From Linum tenue (taxonomy: Eukaryota; Streptophyta; Magnoliopsida; Malpighiales; Linaceae): 64,000 nt of DNA. Position numbers and translations under genes: made by a program. The number at the start of each line of letters is the position of its first letter. The stretch's first letter is position 1. Below, in pieces: positions 10,601-22,742 of this stretch. The notes beneath the pieces were generated by a model that saw nothing but the letters and a program-made list of their open reading frames with translations, was not told where the DNA came from and ran no database searches. The DNA lies in NCBI GenBank assembly GCA_946122785.1, contig CAMGYJ010000006.1:40630066-40694065 (forward strand). Direction: 5' to 3'.

Positions 10601-12024
10601 CATTTGCAGTGTCTCTTTGCCATACCAAGGTCACATCGACATCGGTCCGTCTTGGTGGACGCGATGGTGGTCAGTCGATGCTGTCATATCTGGTTTGGGG
10701 AATTGAGACGAGTGAGGAAGAAAAGAAGAGGTCTTTCTGGTGGAGACTTCATATTCATCAAGTACACGAGCCTACATCACCTGTCTTACCACATGCTCGT
10801 GACTTGAGACTCTGCCTCGTCAACGAGAACCTCAACTTTAGGGAGGTTCTAGCATGGACCGAAAATTAAGATCGACCGCCTGGCTCACGACGTGAAAGAA
10901 GCGCTTATTGGGAGGCAACCCAACCAGTCGGGTTGCACTTTCTTTCCCTATTTCTCTTCGGTTGAGTCAGTTTGTCTTTTGATTTCAGAGTCAATAACTC
11001 AACCTTGGTGAGATTTTGTGTGGTGTTTGTGTTTCGACTGCTCTTTCTCTACTTTCTCCCATGGAATGCACCGCATGCCCCGTTCACCATCATTCACACT
11101 TGATATAGTAACTTTGTTCTACCCTCCTTATCTATCCTCCATTGAGAACAATGTCGTGTTAAAGTGTGGGGGGGGGGGGTGTTTCATTATGTTTGCATGT
11201 GAATGTTTGGTTGTTTGGGTGTGCTTGGAGCCTAGTCCACTGTCCAAATTATAAATTTGAGGGCTCCAAGTAGTGTGTTCTCTTGCATCGGCATATTGGT
11301 ACCTGTTTGTATTGTGATCTCTGATGATAGTTAGTATTTGTTGCATGAATGGCTTGTTTGTGACCGAGATGACTATGATGATGACTAAGAACTGCAGTAG
11401 AAGTATGTAGGGGTTCAGTTTGCCTTTTGTTTGTAAACCAACTTGTGACATGAATCGCCGACCCACCGTCCCCAGTCTTCTATGCATCTAGTTCAGTAAA
11501 CCAGAAGGAGAGATAGAGCATGTAGGCCCCCTTGTTAGATTTGAGTCGCTCGTTTCTTTCCGTGTGATTAGATCCCTCTTACCATGATTTGTAGCATCAC
11601 GTTATAACTAATGAGGAAGACGGAGGCATAGGAATAGCCCACAACCAAATTGTTTGTCCTGGTGTGTCATATCCCCTAGTCAGCCCCTTTGAGCCGTGTG
11701 ATTGTCTTCTTTGTCTTTAGTATAGAACCCTTTGTTGACTGTATAGAGTTCCACAGAGTGATTTGTCATTGATTTCTCTGTTGTCTTTGAAAATGAATGT
11801 AGGAGGATGTTCTTAAAGGATTGAGCATATGCATGTAATTGAAAATTGTGGCAAGTTTGTGACTCTAGAAAATGAAAGAAAAATATAATAAGAAAGAAAA
11901 AAAGAGAGCCGCCACAAAAGAAATGAAAAAATGCTCATTAATTAGTGTATCTTAGCAAATTGGCTTTGAACACTCATAATTTTTACATCCTACATTCTTG
12001 TGTTTGGAAATTGACTAATGCAGT
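10600..12024 (+). mobile_element. Athila-like element X, 3' part (first segment)
   Basis: Starts abruptly after the A1 3' UTR. An open frame (about 10600-10869) with no recognised motif precedes the post-pol hairpin ATTGGG-AGGCAA-CCCAAC (10907-10924). The Athila ORF is absent. Then come CATTG…CAATG (11140-11153), AAGTGTG plus a G run (11163-11178) and the CTTGGAGCC hairpin (11224-11270). The element resumes at 26928-27155 and 29275-31041 after two insertions. Element X has a different LTR family (29711-31041) from A1. Confidence 0.65.
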
Positions 12025-13919
12025 TGTAGACACCTCAATTTGACCGGATAAATTATCCAACTAAAAATTCCAAACTTAAACCGTGAATTGTCGTAAGATG
12101 TTAGATTGTGGTAGTTGCAAAACCAAATCCAACCTCAGCTTTTGGCACAACAAAAATAATAATAAAGAAAAAGAAGCACGTTTTGTTAAGACTACGATCA
12201 TAATTACAAATCACAATTACTAATTAGAATTATAAGTGTTCAATAAGTTTCAGGCTTGACCCACCATCTCCTTTGAAGCAAACCAACCTTGGACCTGCCA
12301 AAAACAAGAGAGGAACCCAGTTAGTTCAGGTCCAGATCAAAGACAAGCCCAAGAGATCAGGGTCCATCTGAGGCCCATAGTCCGAACCAAGGCAAATCCA
12401 GAAATGAAAAATAATCAGAAACCAAATTAAACTCAAAACCCATCAAAATTAAACCTTGAAATCAACATGCAACCTAGGAAAAAGCTTACCTTCGTCGTTC
12501 TCTTCGCCGACGACCATCTGGTCGCATTCGTTGCCGATCTGCCTGCCGTCGAGATCTCTGTTCGACAAGGAGTAGAGGCGATGTTATTTTGGACGAGACA
12601 TAGAGGAGATGAATCAAAGCGATTGAGAGAAAGAACGGGTTGGTGTGTGTGTTTTTCTTTCCTTTTCGAGTTTTTCTCGATTTCCAGAGAAAAACGAGAG
12701 AGATGAATGGAGGAAGTAACAAGTGAACCACGCTTATGTTAAAAATTAAATTACTAAATTGCCCCTCTGAAGTTCGTTAAAATTACACCATTGCCACCTT
12801 TCCTGCCTTAAAACGACGCAGCTTTAAAATGACACTGTTTTAATGGCGCAAAACAAAAATAGTCTCTTCTTAAACTCAAACCGCTGACCTGAAGGTCAAC
12901 TTCTATATTTCAGTCAACGTACTAAACCACTAGGCTGGTCACCCGCCACTTGTTGAACTGTTAATCTCAATTCTATTTATACTACATAACCTTAACACGT
13001 AAGTTAAGTGAGATAAATTACTTAGTCAATCTCGAGAAAAGTTTTCTAACGTCAATAAACTTCTAATATTGAATTCTATAAGAATGATAACTAACTCAAT
13101 TTGAAATCATTATCAACATACATATTTCTTTTCTAAAAATTCTTTATACGAAATGACATGGTTAATAGACCATGATAGTATTTTCGTTTTAAGTCTCTTT
13201 TAAAGGTATTAACCATTCAAATTAAATTTTCGTAGGATCAAAATTTGCTCTATCATATATAATATCAAACCTCAAACTCTTGTCATCAGTTTTCCTTCTC
13301 ACCAAACCTTTTCTAAAAGAACCGAACTACGTGGACTTTGATCCCGACTACCCGGGTACGTAGGCAACCAATAGGTTCGAGTCCAACTAACATATTTGGT
13401 CAACAATTTAACGTGTAAGTGTTAAAACTTTAAATCGCACCTTTTTTTATAACGAACTACGTGGACTTTGATCCCGACTAAGACGGGTACATAGGAAACC
13501 AATAGGTCGAGTCCAACCAAACTAAAAAATATTTTTGCGTCAATACACGTGAAAATTATCAAGTAACTACAACAATTCAAAATTTACATCCAATTGGACT
13601 CTAAAAAATACACCCAGAATAATTAAAAAATAATTTTACGATTAAATATACAAACAAGGCGCAAATAATAAAATGCCGAACATTTTAAAACTTATCGATT
13701 TAAGTAGTACCAATTTTGGGCGTTGTGGCGTGTGAATACACTTCCTGATAGACCGATAATTACACATGTTTTCACCCATATTCTGAAGCCGTTTGAGATG
13801 TGGATTCTCGTGTTTTAAGCCGATTTCACGCTAGGTTGTGTGTTTATGCGATATTTCAGGACCCGGCGTTGGAATCGAGGCGGAGAAACGAGTTCTGGGT
13901 CGAAAGGAGCGAAGTTGGG

Positions 13920-14170
13920 ACGAAATGGGCTGCTGGAGGAAAATACCCGGCCATGACCAAGAATACCCGGCCGGGTATTATTATTTTGGGCGCCCGTGAG
14001 AATTAGAGAGGGGCCCGGGCGTGAAGGTAAAATCCCCGGTCGGGGATTATTGAGGCAGACCGGGGATTTTCACTCTACTGAAACGCGCGTTTTGAATAAT
14101 ACCCGGTCGAGACCCAAAATACCCGACCGGCTATTTCGACCGGGTATCGCGACAGTCAGCCAATTTAAAG
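13920..14170 (+). promoter_or_regulatory. Palindromic CGACCGGGTATT cluster and TATA-like box in A2 LTR
   Basis: Repeated AATACCCGG(C/T)CGGGTATT-type words in both orientations, with variants ATCCCCGGTCGGGGAT, followed by CAATTTAAAGG (14161-14171) and an AG-rich leader. The 3' LTR has the same block at 25600-25831 and a related one lies inside A2 at 21770-22095. A promoter/enhancer role is inferred. Confidence 0.55.
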
Positions 14171-14320
14171 GAGAAGAAGGCCAACATTCAGAGGTTCGGA
14201 GTTTTAGAGAGACAGAGCGATTCCTAGAGAGAGAAAGCGACGAACCAGAGTTCCCAAGTGCCATAGCTTGATCTTCATCACCATTGGAGCCCGGCTTGAG
14301 CTTGGAGAAGTGCCGATTAA

Positions 14321-15729
14321 ATTTTTTTAATTCCATTCGTGGTCATTAAAATTGGTTAAATATGTCAAATTTGGTCACTCTCCGTCCAACTCTGTTAACT
14401 TTTGCTGATGTGGCAGTCAACAATCAAAGTTAACCGTTAAATATGTGACGTGGCAATTGAAAAATATTTTAAAAGTAAAATTTAATCTTTTTAACATTTT
14501 CCACATCATATCCAACTATTATAAAATAAAAATAAACTTAACATGAGCAAACAATAATAATAATAATAAAAAGGATAAGTAGCAAGGCTCGCGGATTTTG
14601 GAAAAAAAAGGGTCAGGGATTTTGGAAGAATGAGATTGGAGAATGATGGAGAGGGTGAGAACGAAATAGAAACAGAGATAAGCTTCTCTTTCATCTCTTA
14701 CTCTTCAAATCGAGAGATACGTTGCAGAATTGATGTCCAAAAGGAAACTGGCAGCCCTCCCACCCGCGCTTCAGTGGAAGCCATGGACGGGAGACGGTGA
14801 GATCAGGGATTTGTCCTGGATGAGCGGTGGGAAGAAGACCGGAATCGCGGTGGCTTCCCTTTCCCGCTCCAATGCAGCAAGCTCACAAGACCATGTTGAT
14901 TTTGATTTTGAGGGCACTCAAAGAAATCTCGCGGGTGCCGCACTTGCTTCCACGGCGACCTCGGATGAAGTCAGGACCAGGTTGATGGCGTCAAATTGGG
15001 ACCATTTATGCCAATTGTCGATTTTCTGGGAGGAGAACGGGATCCTCAACTCGGCGGTGGAGAGAACGAGATCCGATGAATGAGGCCACAGCGGCGGGAG
15101 AGTCTTCTGAAGAGGCCGGAGGTGTCGGCGATGCAGACTTCTTGGAGCATGTCGGGGTCAGAGGCGAAGCAAATGATGGCGATGGCAAGAAGACGAGGAG
15201 GTATGAGATGAGGATAGGATCGGTGGGTGCCATGGTTCCATTATTCTGCATCTCCTCCCTGAGAAGGCACGTTTGCTTCGTAATCCTTCACTGAATCATC
15301 TTGAGCACGTCGGGGTGGAAGGCGAAGCAAGCAGTGGAGGTGGCGGAGGAGACGGAGGAGAGGTTTTCCACTGAATTGGAGTTATATGAAAAGACCTAAA
15401 TTTAGATCGAAAAACAGTAACTAGGAGACGGTTTGGATTTGGGGATACTAGGAATAAATTTTTTATTTTTTAATTATTGTGGAAATGAGGTGGAAATCCA
15501 AAATATTAAATTTTATTTTTTTACATATTTTTAAATTGCCACGTCATACATTTAACGGTCAATTATGAGTGTTGACCGCCACATCAGCAAAAGTTAACGG
15601 ACTTGGACGGAGAGTGACCAAACTTGAACTATTTAACTAATTTTAGTGACCATGACTGAAATTAAATATTTTTAGTGACCAAACATAAACGTTTTTAGTA
15701 ATTTCAGTGACCAATCTTGCAATTTACCC
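14321..15729. mobile_element. Pack-MULE-like TIR element in A2 5' LTR
   Basis: The long terminal inverted repeats share GGTCACTCTCCGTCCAA, GTTAACTTTTGCTGATGTGGC and TTTAACGGTCAA-type blocks. The right end is complete (read inward GGGTAAATTGCAAGATTGGTCAC); the left end lacks about 60 bp. There is no transposase. The interior (about 14690-15370) is GC-richer than the AT-rich termini and holds an open frame at 14730-15083 (117 aa, +) as well as overlapping frames on both strands. None was recognised. It looks like captured host exon DNA, with an approximate internal duplication of a GAGCA(T/C)GTCGGGGT segment (15145, 15303). Confidence 0.65.
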
Positions 15730-16207
15730 CTTCTTTCTCTATGGAGTAGTTTCCCCATTCATCTGGGTATGGAGAAGGAGGAGAACCCTAGATTTGTATG
15801 TAGGTCTGATTGTATGAACCCAAGTATAGAGTTTATGAACTGATTATATTCGATTGAGGTTTGAATGATTGAATGACTTGAATCCTGATCAAATTCCTGT
15901 TGTTTCTGCTTTGACCTAGAATGAGAATAACTGCCTAGGTTGATAGAGTATCCTTAATTGAAGGTAGTGAATTGGTGACTTTAGTCGAGGAGCCAATTCG
16001 CTATTCTGTACCGAATTCAATTCGGTAGTGGAGGTTTGGTTCGTTAGGGCCTCAATCTGTTTACTCCGGTGGAGGTTAGTCGCCCGCTAGAGACTCAGAT
16101 TGAGAGGGTCTGGAGACCTTTAGTCGAGACTTCAGACTGTTTAAGAACCTTCCGCAGTATAACTTTCATGAAAACCCACCCCCGGCGAGTCCGAGGACGA
16201 GTAAGAG

Positions 16208-17741
16208 ATGGAAGGCGATCACAACCCACCCCCGGCGAATCAGCTCTTGGGGAACGACCCCAATCCCCAGGGAGCTGGGGTTCATCATCATCCACCACCA
16301 CCGGGTCCCACCTTGGAGTACTACTACACTCCACGAATTGCTGACATCCGCCCGGTCATCCTCTATCCGCCCATTCCGGCAAACAACTTCGAGATCAAGC
16401 CATGCTGGATTCACCTCATTACATCCTCTATCCGGTTCCATGGCTTGAAGGATGTGGAGGCCCGGGTGCATCTTTCTCGTTTTCTGCAGCTGACGAATGG
16501 GTTCAAGCTGAACGGTGTCCCGGATGACGCAATCCGCCTTCACCTCTTCCCCCATTATCTGGCGGGGAATGCTAAGAGGTGGTTGGAGACCCAGCCCTCA
16601 CTGTCCATCACTTCTTGGGACGATCTGGCAGACAAGTTCGTGCACAGGTACTATCCGGCATCGAAGACCACAGAGATTCAGCGGGAGATCACTCACTTCC
16701 GCCAAGAGCCAGACGAGTCACTTCGTGATGCATGGGAGCGGTACATGGGATATTTCTGGCAGTGTCCCCATCATGGCTTCAGTGATGCGTTCACAGTGGG
16801 GAACTTCTACAGTGCCCTCACCCCAGACAGCCAGAGGGTGATTGTGTCTCTATGCCCAGGAGGGGATGTCCTCACTAAGACTCCACCCGAGCTGAACCAG
16901 ATGATTAGTACCTTGGCTGCCCGAGATCATTCCTGGGGGCAGAACAGCAGAGGCAGAAATTCCCGAGACCGGGGTGTGCACGCTATGGAAGCCAGGTCCG
17001 GGTTAGAGCAGCAGGTGGCTGAGTTGGTGCAGACCTTGAAGTAGCCCAACAGTCTCCTTTCGGGCTGAGGTACAGCTACGCCTCCAGTAGCTCAGTGTCA
17101 GTGGTGCGAGAGCCTGAATCACCTGGTGGAGGACTGTCAGTCTATGAGGGAGTCCTCTACTCCCCAAGAGCAGGTGGACTTTATCGCCAATGCTCGGTGC
17201 CTGGACCCATATAGCAATACCTACAATGAGGGATGGCGCCAGCATCCCAACTTCGCCTAGAACAGCAACACCACTAAACCACCTGGTTTCCCAGCACCAG
17301 CGGGTGGTTTTCAGCAGAGGCAGCCCTTCCAGGCTAGGCAGGGGCCACCACCACAGCAGCAGCCCTACCAGCCTAGGCAAGGGCAGCCATTCCAGCAGCC
17401 CCAGCGCCAGTATGCCCAGCCTCCAGCAGCCACAGCTCCAGATAATCAGATGGCTGATCTGAAGAATATTTTGCAGGCATTCATGACTACCAGCCAGGTG
17501 AATTTCACGAGGATGGATCGTGAACATAGCCTCACTGGAGGCAGGCCAGAGAAACCAAGGTGCCATTCTGCAAGATCTACAGAATCAGATTGGGAGCTTA
17601 GCTCGCCAGAACACTACCAGGGCACCGGGGACTCTGCCTGCCACCACTATTCCAAACCCTCGTGACCCTCTCCAGCAGCTGGACGCCATCACCACCAGGA
17701 GTGGCAATACCATATCTGCTGCTTCTGCCCAGCCCAAGTGA
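16208..17741 (+). pseudogene. Athila-like gag, broken (A2)
   Basis: Starts ATGGAAGGCGATCAC. Capsid motifs: ANNFEIKPCWIHLI (about 16380), SITSWDDLADKFVHRYY (about 16605), RDAWERYMGYFWQCPHHGF (about 16725). The zinc knuckle CQWCESLNHLVEDC (CX2CX4HX4C) is near 17098. A Gln/Pro-rich stretch follows (17300-17430). In-frame stops occur at 17042-17044, 17066-17068 and about 17258, there is a frameshift near 17520, and the downstream frame ends with TGA at 17739-17741. The product would be the particle-forming protein. Confidence 0.85.
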
Positions 17742-20700
17742 GACGACCCACTACCTGCTTCAACGCCTCCAGCTGATAATGCAGAAGTGGGGGAAGGCAG
17801 CGAAGCACCTGCTCCCAAACTGCAGCCTGTGGTTAAGGAGCATATACCCCAGCTGCCCTTCCCCACTCGACTTCATAAAGACAAGCTGGAGACAGAGTTT
17901 GCCAAGTTCATGGCAATGTTGAAGCAGGTCAACATCAGCATGCCGTTCGTGGAGGCACTGTCGAAGATGCCCAAGTATGTCAAGTTCATGAAAGACCTCC
18001 TCACCAACAAGAAGAAACTTGGGGATCTTTCGACAGTGATGCTCAGCGAGGAGTGTTCTGCTATCCTGCAGAACAAGCTGCCCGAGAAGCGCAAAGACCC
18101 AGGGAGTTTCACTATCCCTCTTGTTATTGGCAGCATGCATGTAGGAAAGTCCTTGGCGGACCTAGGCGCTAGTATAAATGTCATGCCTTACAAATTGTTT
18201 AAGAAGCTAGACCTAGGTGAACCTAGAGCTACTAGGATGAGCATTCAGTTAGCTGATCGTTCCATCGTGCATCCTAGGGGTATCATTGAGGATCTGCTTG
18301 TTAATGTTGGTGCATTCACATATCCTGTTGACTTTGTTATTTTGGATATAAATGAAGATGTGGATGTGCCTTTGATTTTGGGTAGACCATTTCTCGCCAC
18401 CGCCAAGGCGCTTATTGATGTGCAGAGTGGTAAATTGATCTTGCGTGCTGGTGATGAACAGGCTACTTTTCTGTGTGACATTGGGAAACATTCTCATTTG
18501 CATGATGACATAGATTACTGTGATGTGCTTACCGATTTTGAGACCGCACTCGCCATCACGAGTGCGGGTACTGATGATGCTCTTGAGCGTTGTATTTTGC
18601 TAGGTGAGCAGGCATCGCGGAGCCGCAGCTGGCGGAGCAGTTGGCCGCATTGGAGAGTGGCCCCTTCTTGGAGGGCGACAGGCTATTTAAACCGATCTCA
18701 TCCTCCACCCGCATCACTACCTCCTTGGAGGAACCACCAGAGCTGGAGCTTAAGCCCCTCCCTCCTCATTTGGAGTATGCATTTCTCCGGGAGGGGAATA
18801 AGCTACCAGTCATCATTAGCTCGACCCTCACACCCGAGCAGAAGAATAGACTGGTGGCCTTGCTGAAGCAGTACGAGCGAGCTTTAGCGTGGAAGATCAC
18901 AGACATCCGGGGGATCAGCCCCTCTTTTTGCTCCCACCGGATACTGCTGGAGGATGAGATGCGGCCAGTGAGGCAGCCGCAGTGGAGATTGACACCGAAC
19001 CTGGAGGCTGTGGTTCGGGCAGAGATCATAAAGCTGATGGACCCGGGGACATCTTCGCCATTTCTGACAGCGAGTGGGTCAGTCCCACCCAGGTCACGGT
19101 GACTGGGTACCGTGTTTGCATCGACTATCGGCGTCTCAACGACGCCACTCGGAAGGACCATTTCCCGCTGCCGTTCATTGATCAGATGCTGGAGAGATTG
19201 GCGGGGCACGAGTTCTACTGTTTCTTGGATGGGATGTCCGAGTACTTTCAGATCCCTATTGCACCGGAGGACCAGGCGAAGACCACTTTCACCTGCCCCT
19301 TCGGCACATTTGCCTACCGGAGGATTCCATTCGGGCTATGCAATGCCCCGGCCACTTTTCAGCGATGCATGCTCGCCATCTTTGACCGTCTGGTCGGCGA
19401 GATTATGGAGGTGTTTATGGACGATTTCTCGGTTTATGGAGACTCATTCTCTCACTGTCTCCATAACCTGGAACTTGTTCTTAAACGGTGTGAAGAAACG
19501 AACCTGGCACTGAGTTGGGAGAAGTGTCACTTCATGGTTCGAGAAGGCATAGTTCTTGGGCATAAGATCTCCAAGATGGGGATTGAGGTGGACAGAGCAA
19601 AGATCGAGACTATTAGCAAGCTGCCTCCTCCTACATCTGTTAAGGAGATCCGGAGTTTTCTTGGCCATGCAGGGTTCTACAGGCGGTTCATCAAGGATTT
19701 CTCGAAGATCGCCCTGCCCCTGACTAAGCTTCTAGAGAAGGATGCCCCCTTCCAGTTCACTGATGCTTGCACAACGGCGTTCACAACCTTGAAGGAGAAG
19801 CTCACCCAAGCTCCTATCATGGTTGTTCCTGACTGGTCCCTACCATTTGAGCTGATGTGCGACGCTAGTGACTTTGCTGTTGGAGCTGTTTTGGGGCAGA
19901 GGCGAGATCAACACTTCCGACCTATCTACTACGCCTCGAAGACCCTCAATGATGCCCAGGAGAACTACACCACCACAGAGAAGGAGCTGCTTGCAGTGGT
20001 GTTTGCCTTCGATAAATTTCGTCCCTATCTGGTCTTGTCCCATGTGACCGTGTACACAGATCACTCCGCGATTCGATACCTGATGAGCAAGGCCGATGCC
20101 AAGCCTAGGCTCATACGATGGATCTTATTATTGCAAGACTTTGATATTGAGATTCGGGACAAGAAGGGAGCGGAGAATGTAGCAGCTGATCACCTCTCTC
20201 GGTTGGACGCACCTCCTGCGGACAACATCGTGGAGGAGATCAACGACTCCTTCCCAGATGAGAGACTGATGATGATGTGCTTGGTGGAGAGTGTCACCCC
20301 CTGGTATTCTGATTTTGCAAACTATTTGGTGGGCCAGCAGCTGCCCAAGGGGATGACAACTCACACCAAGAGGAAGTTTTTCTCCGATCCGAAGCATTAC
20401 TTCTGGGATGACCCTCATCTTTTTCGGATCGGAGCCGACGGGATCATCCATCGTTGTGTTATGGAGAGTGAGATGGAGGGCATTCTATCTCACTGTCATG
20501 AGGGACCTACTGGCGGTCACCACGGAGAAAACCGCACGGCGAGGAAGGTGCTCCAGTCGGACTTTTACTGGCCCACGCTCTTCAAGGATGCAGACGCCTT
20601 CGCACGCAGGTGCGACCGATGCCAGAGGTCAGGTAACATCTCTGCCCGTGATGAGATACCCCAGAATGTGTTCATAACTTGTGAAATTTTTGATGTCTGG

Positions 20701-21045
20701 GGTATCGACTTCATGGGCCCCTTCCCTCCATCTTTTGGCAATACCTATATTCTGGTTGCTGTTGACTACGTCTCTAGGTGGGCTGAGGCGCAAGCTTTGC
20801 CCACTAACGATGCTAGACGTGTTTGTGGTTTTCTGAAGCAGCTATTCTCCCGGTTCGGGACACCTAGAGCCATCATAAGCGACCGAGGCACCCATTTCCA
20901 GGGCCAATTTGATAAACTACTGTCTCGCTATGGTGTGACTCACAAGGTGTCCGTAGCCTATCATCCTCAGACCAGTGGCCAGGCCGAGCTGACGAACCGG
21001 GAGCTCAAGCGGATCCTGGAGAAGACGGTGGACCAAGCTCGATGA
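17742..21045 (+). pseudogene. Athila-like pol: protease, RT, RNase H, integrase, broken (A2)
   Basis: Protease: ADLGASINVMPYKLFKK near 18160 and ILGRPFLATAKALIDV near 18380. [12 protein letters not shown] (about 19115), [14 protein letters not shown] (about 19330) and the catalytic FMDDFSVYG (about 19416). Just before VCIDYRRLN the usual PKKGG-type segment of about 20 residues is missing. RNase [17 protein letters not shown] (about 19855) and [12 protein letters not shown] (about 20050). Integrase: HHCC zinc region near 20500-20640 and D, D, E in [16 protein letters not shown] and [10 protein letters not shown]. Frameshifts near 18620, 19055 and 21035. Pol would copy and insert the element. 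Confidence 0.9.
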
Positions 21046-21556
21046 TGCTCTCTGGGCGTATCGCACTGCCTACAAGACACCCATTGGTACTTCACCGTAC
21101 CGGCTTGTCTATGGAAAGGCATGCCATCTGCCCGTGGAGCTAGAGCACAAGACCTTCTGGGCCCTTATGCTGCTAAATCTGGATGTTAGTGTTGCAGGTG
21201 TTGAGTGAAAAATGCAGATGTTGGAGCTGGAAGAGTGGCGCTACCACGCCTATGAGAACACCGGGCTGTACAAGGAGTGCACTAAGCGCCTGCACGACGC
21301 CCGGTTGTGGGGTCCGAAAGAGTTCCAGGTTGGTGATCGAGTTCTCCTCTATAACTCTCGCCTGAAGCTCTTTCCCGGAAAGCTCCGTTCCCGGTGGTCT
21401 GGACCGTTCACGGTCACACAGGTGTTCCCGTATGGCACAATTGAGATTGCCAACCCGCAAACTGAGCCATTTAAAGTGAATGGCCATCGTCTCAAGCTCT
21501 ACCTGGGAGACGAGGTCGAACGTGCAGAGTTGGTGGTGGAACTCGCGGACCGTTAG
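21046..21556 (+). pseudogene. Integrase C-terminal part, out of frame (A2)
   Basis: Continues integrase in another frame: [20 protein letters not shown] and [14 protein letters not shown], a stop near 21208, then NSRLKLFPGKLRSRWSGPF (about 21355) with the GPFxV C-terminal motif. Ends TAG 21554-21556. The post-pol hairpin follows. Confidence 0.8.
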
Positions 21557-21584
21557 TTCCGCCATGGCGTCCAGCTAAAAGACG

Positions 21585-21620
21585 GTAAAGAAGCGCTTGT
21601 GGGGAGGCAACCCCACCACG
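21585..21620 (+). other. Conserved post-pol hairpin (A2)
   Basis: AAGAAGCGCTT then GTGGGG-AGGCAA-CCCCAC (21599-21616). A1 has GTTGGG-AGGCAA-CCCAAC (6597-6614). The third base pair is T-A in A1 and G-C in A2, so pairing is kept by a double change. X has ATTGGG-AGGCAA-CCCAAC. Confidence 0.65.
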
Positions 21621-21769
21621 GTTTGCATTTTGTTTTCCCTTTTTTCAGAGTTTGTGTCGTGTCGAGTCAGTTGCATGTCTGTAGTGAAGTTCGGTCGTCT
21701 GTGATGCCTCGATTTGGTGTTTTCGTGCAGGAGAGGTTGAAATTTTGGGCGAATGAGATTTTTGGCCGA

Positions 21770-22100
21770 TTTGGGGGAAATACCCTGTCGTGGGCCAAAA
21801 TTCCCGACCGGGTATTTTTGGTCCACGATCGGGACCCCCTCTGTTTCTCGTGGTGAAAAAAGGGAAATACACGACCTCGTCCCAAAAATACCCGATCGGG
21901 TATTTTTGGTTCGAGGCCGGGGGTTTTCAAGGCCTTACACGCAGCGTTTCACAAAAATACCCGACCTTGACCCAAAATTACCCGACCGGGTATTTTTGGC
22001 TCAAGGCCGGGTATATTAATCCCCTCGATACGCTGCGTTTTAAACCTCCGGTCGTGGGATCAAAAATACCCGACCGGGGATTTTTACAATTTAAAGGAAA
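21770..22100 (+). promoter_or_regulatory. Internal CGACCGGGTATT cluster with TATA-like box (A2)
   Basis: At least five copies of AAAATACCCGACCGGGTATTTTT-type palindromes or half-palindromes, as in the A2 LTRs, end in ACAATTTAAAGG (22086-22097). The LTR cluster ends in the same CAATTTAAAGG. The Athila ORF begins at 22743. Confidence 0.55.
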
Positions 22101-22742
22101 CCCCCGGTCAGTTTCTCTCTACCCTCATTTTTCCAAAATTTCTCCTCTCTCTTCCTCTCAAACCCTCTCCCCTCTCTCCTCTTGGCCGCCGCCGGCTGCC
22201 CTCCGCCGCCGCCGGCCGCCCTCCACCGCCGGCCGCCGCCGCGTCTCCGGTCGCCGCCGCCGCGTCTCCGGTCGCCGCCGCCCCGTCGCCGGTCATTTTC
22301 CGGCGACTTTCCGGCCAGTTTCCGGCGAGCCTCCCGGGCAAATTTTTGGGTCCTCCTCGCGTCCCTCACCCTTTCCTAGAGTCCTCGCTACAGTTCTACT
22401 TGCGTTTCCAGGTGTGTTTCTTGTTAATTACTCTTTTCCTGGGAAATCGAACTGTAGATTGTAGGACCTAGAACTGTGTTTGCATGCCTGATTTAGAGTA
22501 GGGTGAGGGATGCCTTGAGTGTGTATGGACTTATATGTGGTATATGTGCTGCCCGTGTACTTAATATGGTTGGTTCTGTAGTCTTGCCTTGATTCCAGTT
22601 GAGTTGCTTGCGATTCAACCGGCTGTGCTTCTAACTGTTAGCCTAGGTGAGCCTTGAGTGTGGGGGAAGTGATGAACCCATACTGTTGGTTCTGACAAAA
22701 TTTTTCTTGGCTCCAGCTTTGGTTTGTTGATTTTGCAGGACC
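22100..22742 (+). other. Leader of the A2 Athila ORF
   Basis: A CT-rich stretch, then a strongly GC-rich low-complexity part (CCGCCGCC-type, about 22180-22330), then ordinary sequence. No coding motif is seen. Likely 5' UTR of a transcript from the internal block. Confidence 0.5.

Larger units (their letters stand above)
13746..16175 (+). repeat. 5' LTR of A2, with insert and 3' truncation
   Basis: Begins TGATAGACCGATAATTACAC, identical to the 3' LTR start at 25406. The Pack-MULE-like insert at 14321-15729 replaces about 58 bp of LTR. Homology to the 3' LTR stops at 16175; the last 269 bp (26477-26745 in the 3' LTR), the primer-binding site and the leader are missing. A 14-bp repeat CCCACCCCCGGCGA (16175-16188 and 16225-16238) lies at the junction. 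Confidence 0.85.

Noticed and set aside
13370..13520. GGTTCGAGTCC, tRNA B-box-like, twice
   Set aside because: Part of the repeated CGAACTACGT…GGTACGTAGG block of the Tat-type LTR. No cloverleaf can be formed.
17003..17566. Minus-strand open frame of 187 codons
   Set aside because: Shadow of the A2 gag Gln/Pro-rich region. Leu/Trp-rich translation typical of the complement of CAG/CCA repeats.
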